Under the pieces are notes generated by a model. It was not told where the DNA came from. It saw only the letters and a program-made list of their open reading frames with translations, and ran no database searches. A program made the translations under genes and the position numbers. A DNA stretch of 32,517 bases from Lachnospiraceae bacterium (GTDB lineage: Bacteria > Bacillota > Clostridia > Lachnospirales > Lachnospiraceae), in assembly GCA_020859905.1 (NCBI GenBank), contig JAJBVI010000093.1, positions 1-32,517 of the forward strand, given 5' to 3'. Numbering within the stretch: position 1 is the first letter of the stretch; every line of letters begins with the position of its first letter. Below are positions 31,365 through 32,517 of this stretch, piece by piece.

Positions 31365-32517
31365 GTGAAAAAAGGGCAGATTTATGACGGTGTGGCCGAA
31401 AAAGTAAAATTTCCGAACCGGGGGATTGTGACGAGCTGTTGTTTTGCGGCGGAGAACCGGGAAGATCTGGAAAATATCGAAGGCGGTGCCGTAAAATACG
31501 AAAGCGCGGGAGACAGACCAGAAAAACCAAAACAGCGAACCGGCGCGTCCGGCGGAGTGGCACAGACCGCGGAGGAAACCGACCCGGTGACTGTAAAAAA
31601 TGTGATTCCCGGTCAGAGAGTCCGTTTTGCTGTCCGGAAAAAACGAGGCGGAAAGACAGAGGGTCAGCTGCTGGAGGTTCTGGAGAAATCTCCGCTGGAG
31701 AAAGACGTTCCCGATTGCCCGCATTTCGGTGTCTGCGGCGGATGCAATTACCAGACTCTTCCCTATGCGGAACAGTTAAACATCAAAGCGGGGCAGGTGC
31801 TGGAGCTGATGCAGGAGACTGTGCCGGATGCTGCGGATGTTTTTGAAGGAATCAAAGCGAGTCCGGCGCAGTTCGGTTACCGCAATAAGATGGAGTTTAC
31901 CTTCGGTGATGCGGAGAAGGATGGTCCGCTGACGCTCGGTATGCACAAGAGAGACGGATTTTATGATATCGTGACCGTGGATCGGTGCCGGATTGTGGAT
32001 GAAGACTACCGCAGGATCCTCACTTCGACAGAAGCATATTTCCGTGAAATGAGCACACCGTTCTACCATCGGATGCGCCATGAGGGATATCTGCGCCATC
32101 TTCTGATCCGGAAAGCTGCGAAAACGGGGGAGATACTGATCGTTCTGATCACAACGACACAGGCCTGTTTTTCTCAGATAAATGGAAATGAAAGTACGGA
32201 TGAGGATGGAAAAAGGAATTTTCAGAGGAACATTTCTGACAATTGCCGGACGGAAAAGGATTTGCTGGACGGGTGGCGACAGCGGCTGTTTTCTCTTGAA
32301 TTGCACGGGAAGATTGCGGGAATCCTGCATACAAGAAATGACAGCCCGGCGGATGCCGTCAAAAATGAGGGCACACAGGTGCTGTACGGACAGGATTATT
32401 TTTATGAGGAGATTCTGGGCCTGAAATTTCGCATCCACCCGTTTGGGTTTTACAGCACAACCCCGTTGGTTAGGAACTGCCTGACCACCAGGAAAATAAT
32501 CACATACTCCGAGCCAA
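31365..32517 (+). CDS. rlmD: 23S rRNA (uracil-5-)-methyltransferase RlmD/RlmCD family, incomplete
   Basis: Absent from the ORF track because it starts with GTG and runs off the window. KGQIYDGVAEKVKFPNRGIV and VKNVIPGQRVRFAVRKKRGG mark the N-terminal TRAM-like domain, and CPHFGVCGGCNYQTL the 4Fe-4S cluster; FGYRNKMEFTF, LHKRDGFYDIV-like and GILHTRNDSPADAV follow. About 45 residues (SCCFAAENREDL...) are inserted within the TRAM domain and ~28 more near residue 270. After LKFRIHPFGFYSTT the family sequence (normally like SFFQTN..GAE) is lost and the DNA matches the end of the murB-whiA inverted repeat, so the gene is probably interrupted before the SAM-binding domain. AGGAGGAG lies 6 nt before GTG. 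Confidence 0.85.
   Translation, partial: MKKGQIYDGVAEKVKFPNRGIVTSCCFAAENREDLENIEGGAVKYESAGDRPEKPKQRTGASGGVAQTAEETDPVTVKNVIPGQRVRFAVRKKRGGKTEGQLLEVLEKSPLEKDVPDCPHFGVCGGCNYQTLPYAEQLNIKAGQVLELMQETVPDAADVFEGIKASPAQFGYRNKMEFTFGDAEKDGPLTLGMHKRDGFYDIVTVDRCRIVDEDYRRILTSTEAYFREMSTPFYHRMRHEGYLRHLLIRKAAKTGEILIVLITTTQACFSQINGNESTDEDGKRNFQRNISDNCRTEKDLLDGWRQRLFSLELHGKIAGILHTRNDSPADAVKNEGTQVLYGQDYFYEEILGLKFRIHPFGFYSTTPLVRNCLTTRKIITYSEP
32470..32517 (+). mobile_element. sequence related to the MITE-like end, at the window edge
   Basis: TAGGAACTGC...CAGGAAAATAATCAC resembles GGAACTGCTGGAAAATAAC at 5530, with a ~10-nt insert CTGACCACCA. It begins where the methyltransferase reading frame leaves family homology. 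The rest lies beyond the window. Confidence 0.5.

Overview
The window reads as a chromosomal segment of a GC-rich, endospore-forming member of the Clostridia, most likely Lachnospiraceae. The basis is the gene content: HPr kinase next to uvrC, WhiA, a type III glutamine synthetase, a gerK-type germinant receptor operon, spoIIR and a DUF1002 protein, with strong AGGAGG-type ribosome binding sites. Almost every gene lies on the + strand. This is mostly a core-gene region; I see no phage, integrase, transposase, tRNA, rRNA or CRISPR array.

Layout: (1) 127-7646: uvrC, hprK, an M18 aminopeptidase, murB, whiA and a lipid kinase. (2) 7647-10985: a long leader, type III glutamine synthetase, then a hot-dog thioesterase. 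(3) 11107-12793: ispE and a GntR/FCD regulator. (4) 12959-17579: gerKA-gerKB-gerKC and spoIIR, the sporulation/germination block. (5) 17785-20555: murI, a minus-strand membrane protein, and a secreted trigger-factor-like lipoprotein. (6) 20766-26956: recJ, a DUF1002 secreted protein, hslO and glutamine-dependent nadE. (7) 26980-28198: an AT-richer accessory patch with a DUF5674-like/partner two-gene cassette, a small ORF and a NUDIX hydrolase. (8) 28498-32517: pcrA, a small acidic membrane protein and a 23S rRNA uridine methyltransferase that appears broken near the window edge.

The most unusual content is between and inside the genes. I find at least four families of short structured repeats. 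One is a ~90-nt double-hairpin element; all four copies start within 1-5 nt of a terminator-like hairpin, and one copy shows a compensatory base-pair change. The second is a ~45-60-nt GNCA-loop hairpin repeat in 5' leaders that carries an RBS-like tail. The third is a ~74-nt perfect-ended inverted repeat (MITE-like) between murB and whiA, with a related sequence where the methyltransferase gene breaks off. The fourth is a 72-bp element next to pcrA, one copy of which carries a ~153-bp insert flanked by CGGAT. In addition, short imperfect tandem duplications (27-69 nt units) have altered several genes: whiA, nadE, the DUF1002 gene, and the 3' ends of gerKA and hslO. Gene functions rest on recognised family motifs. 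The repeat interpretations are my own reading of the sequence and need genome-wide counting.
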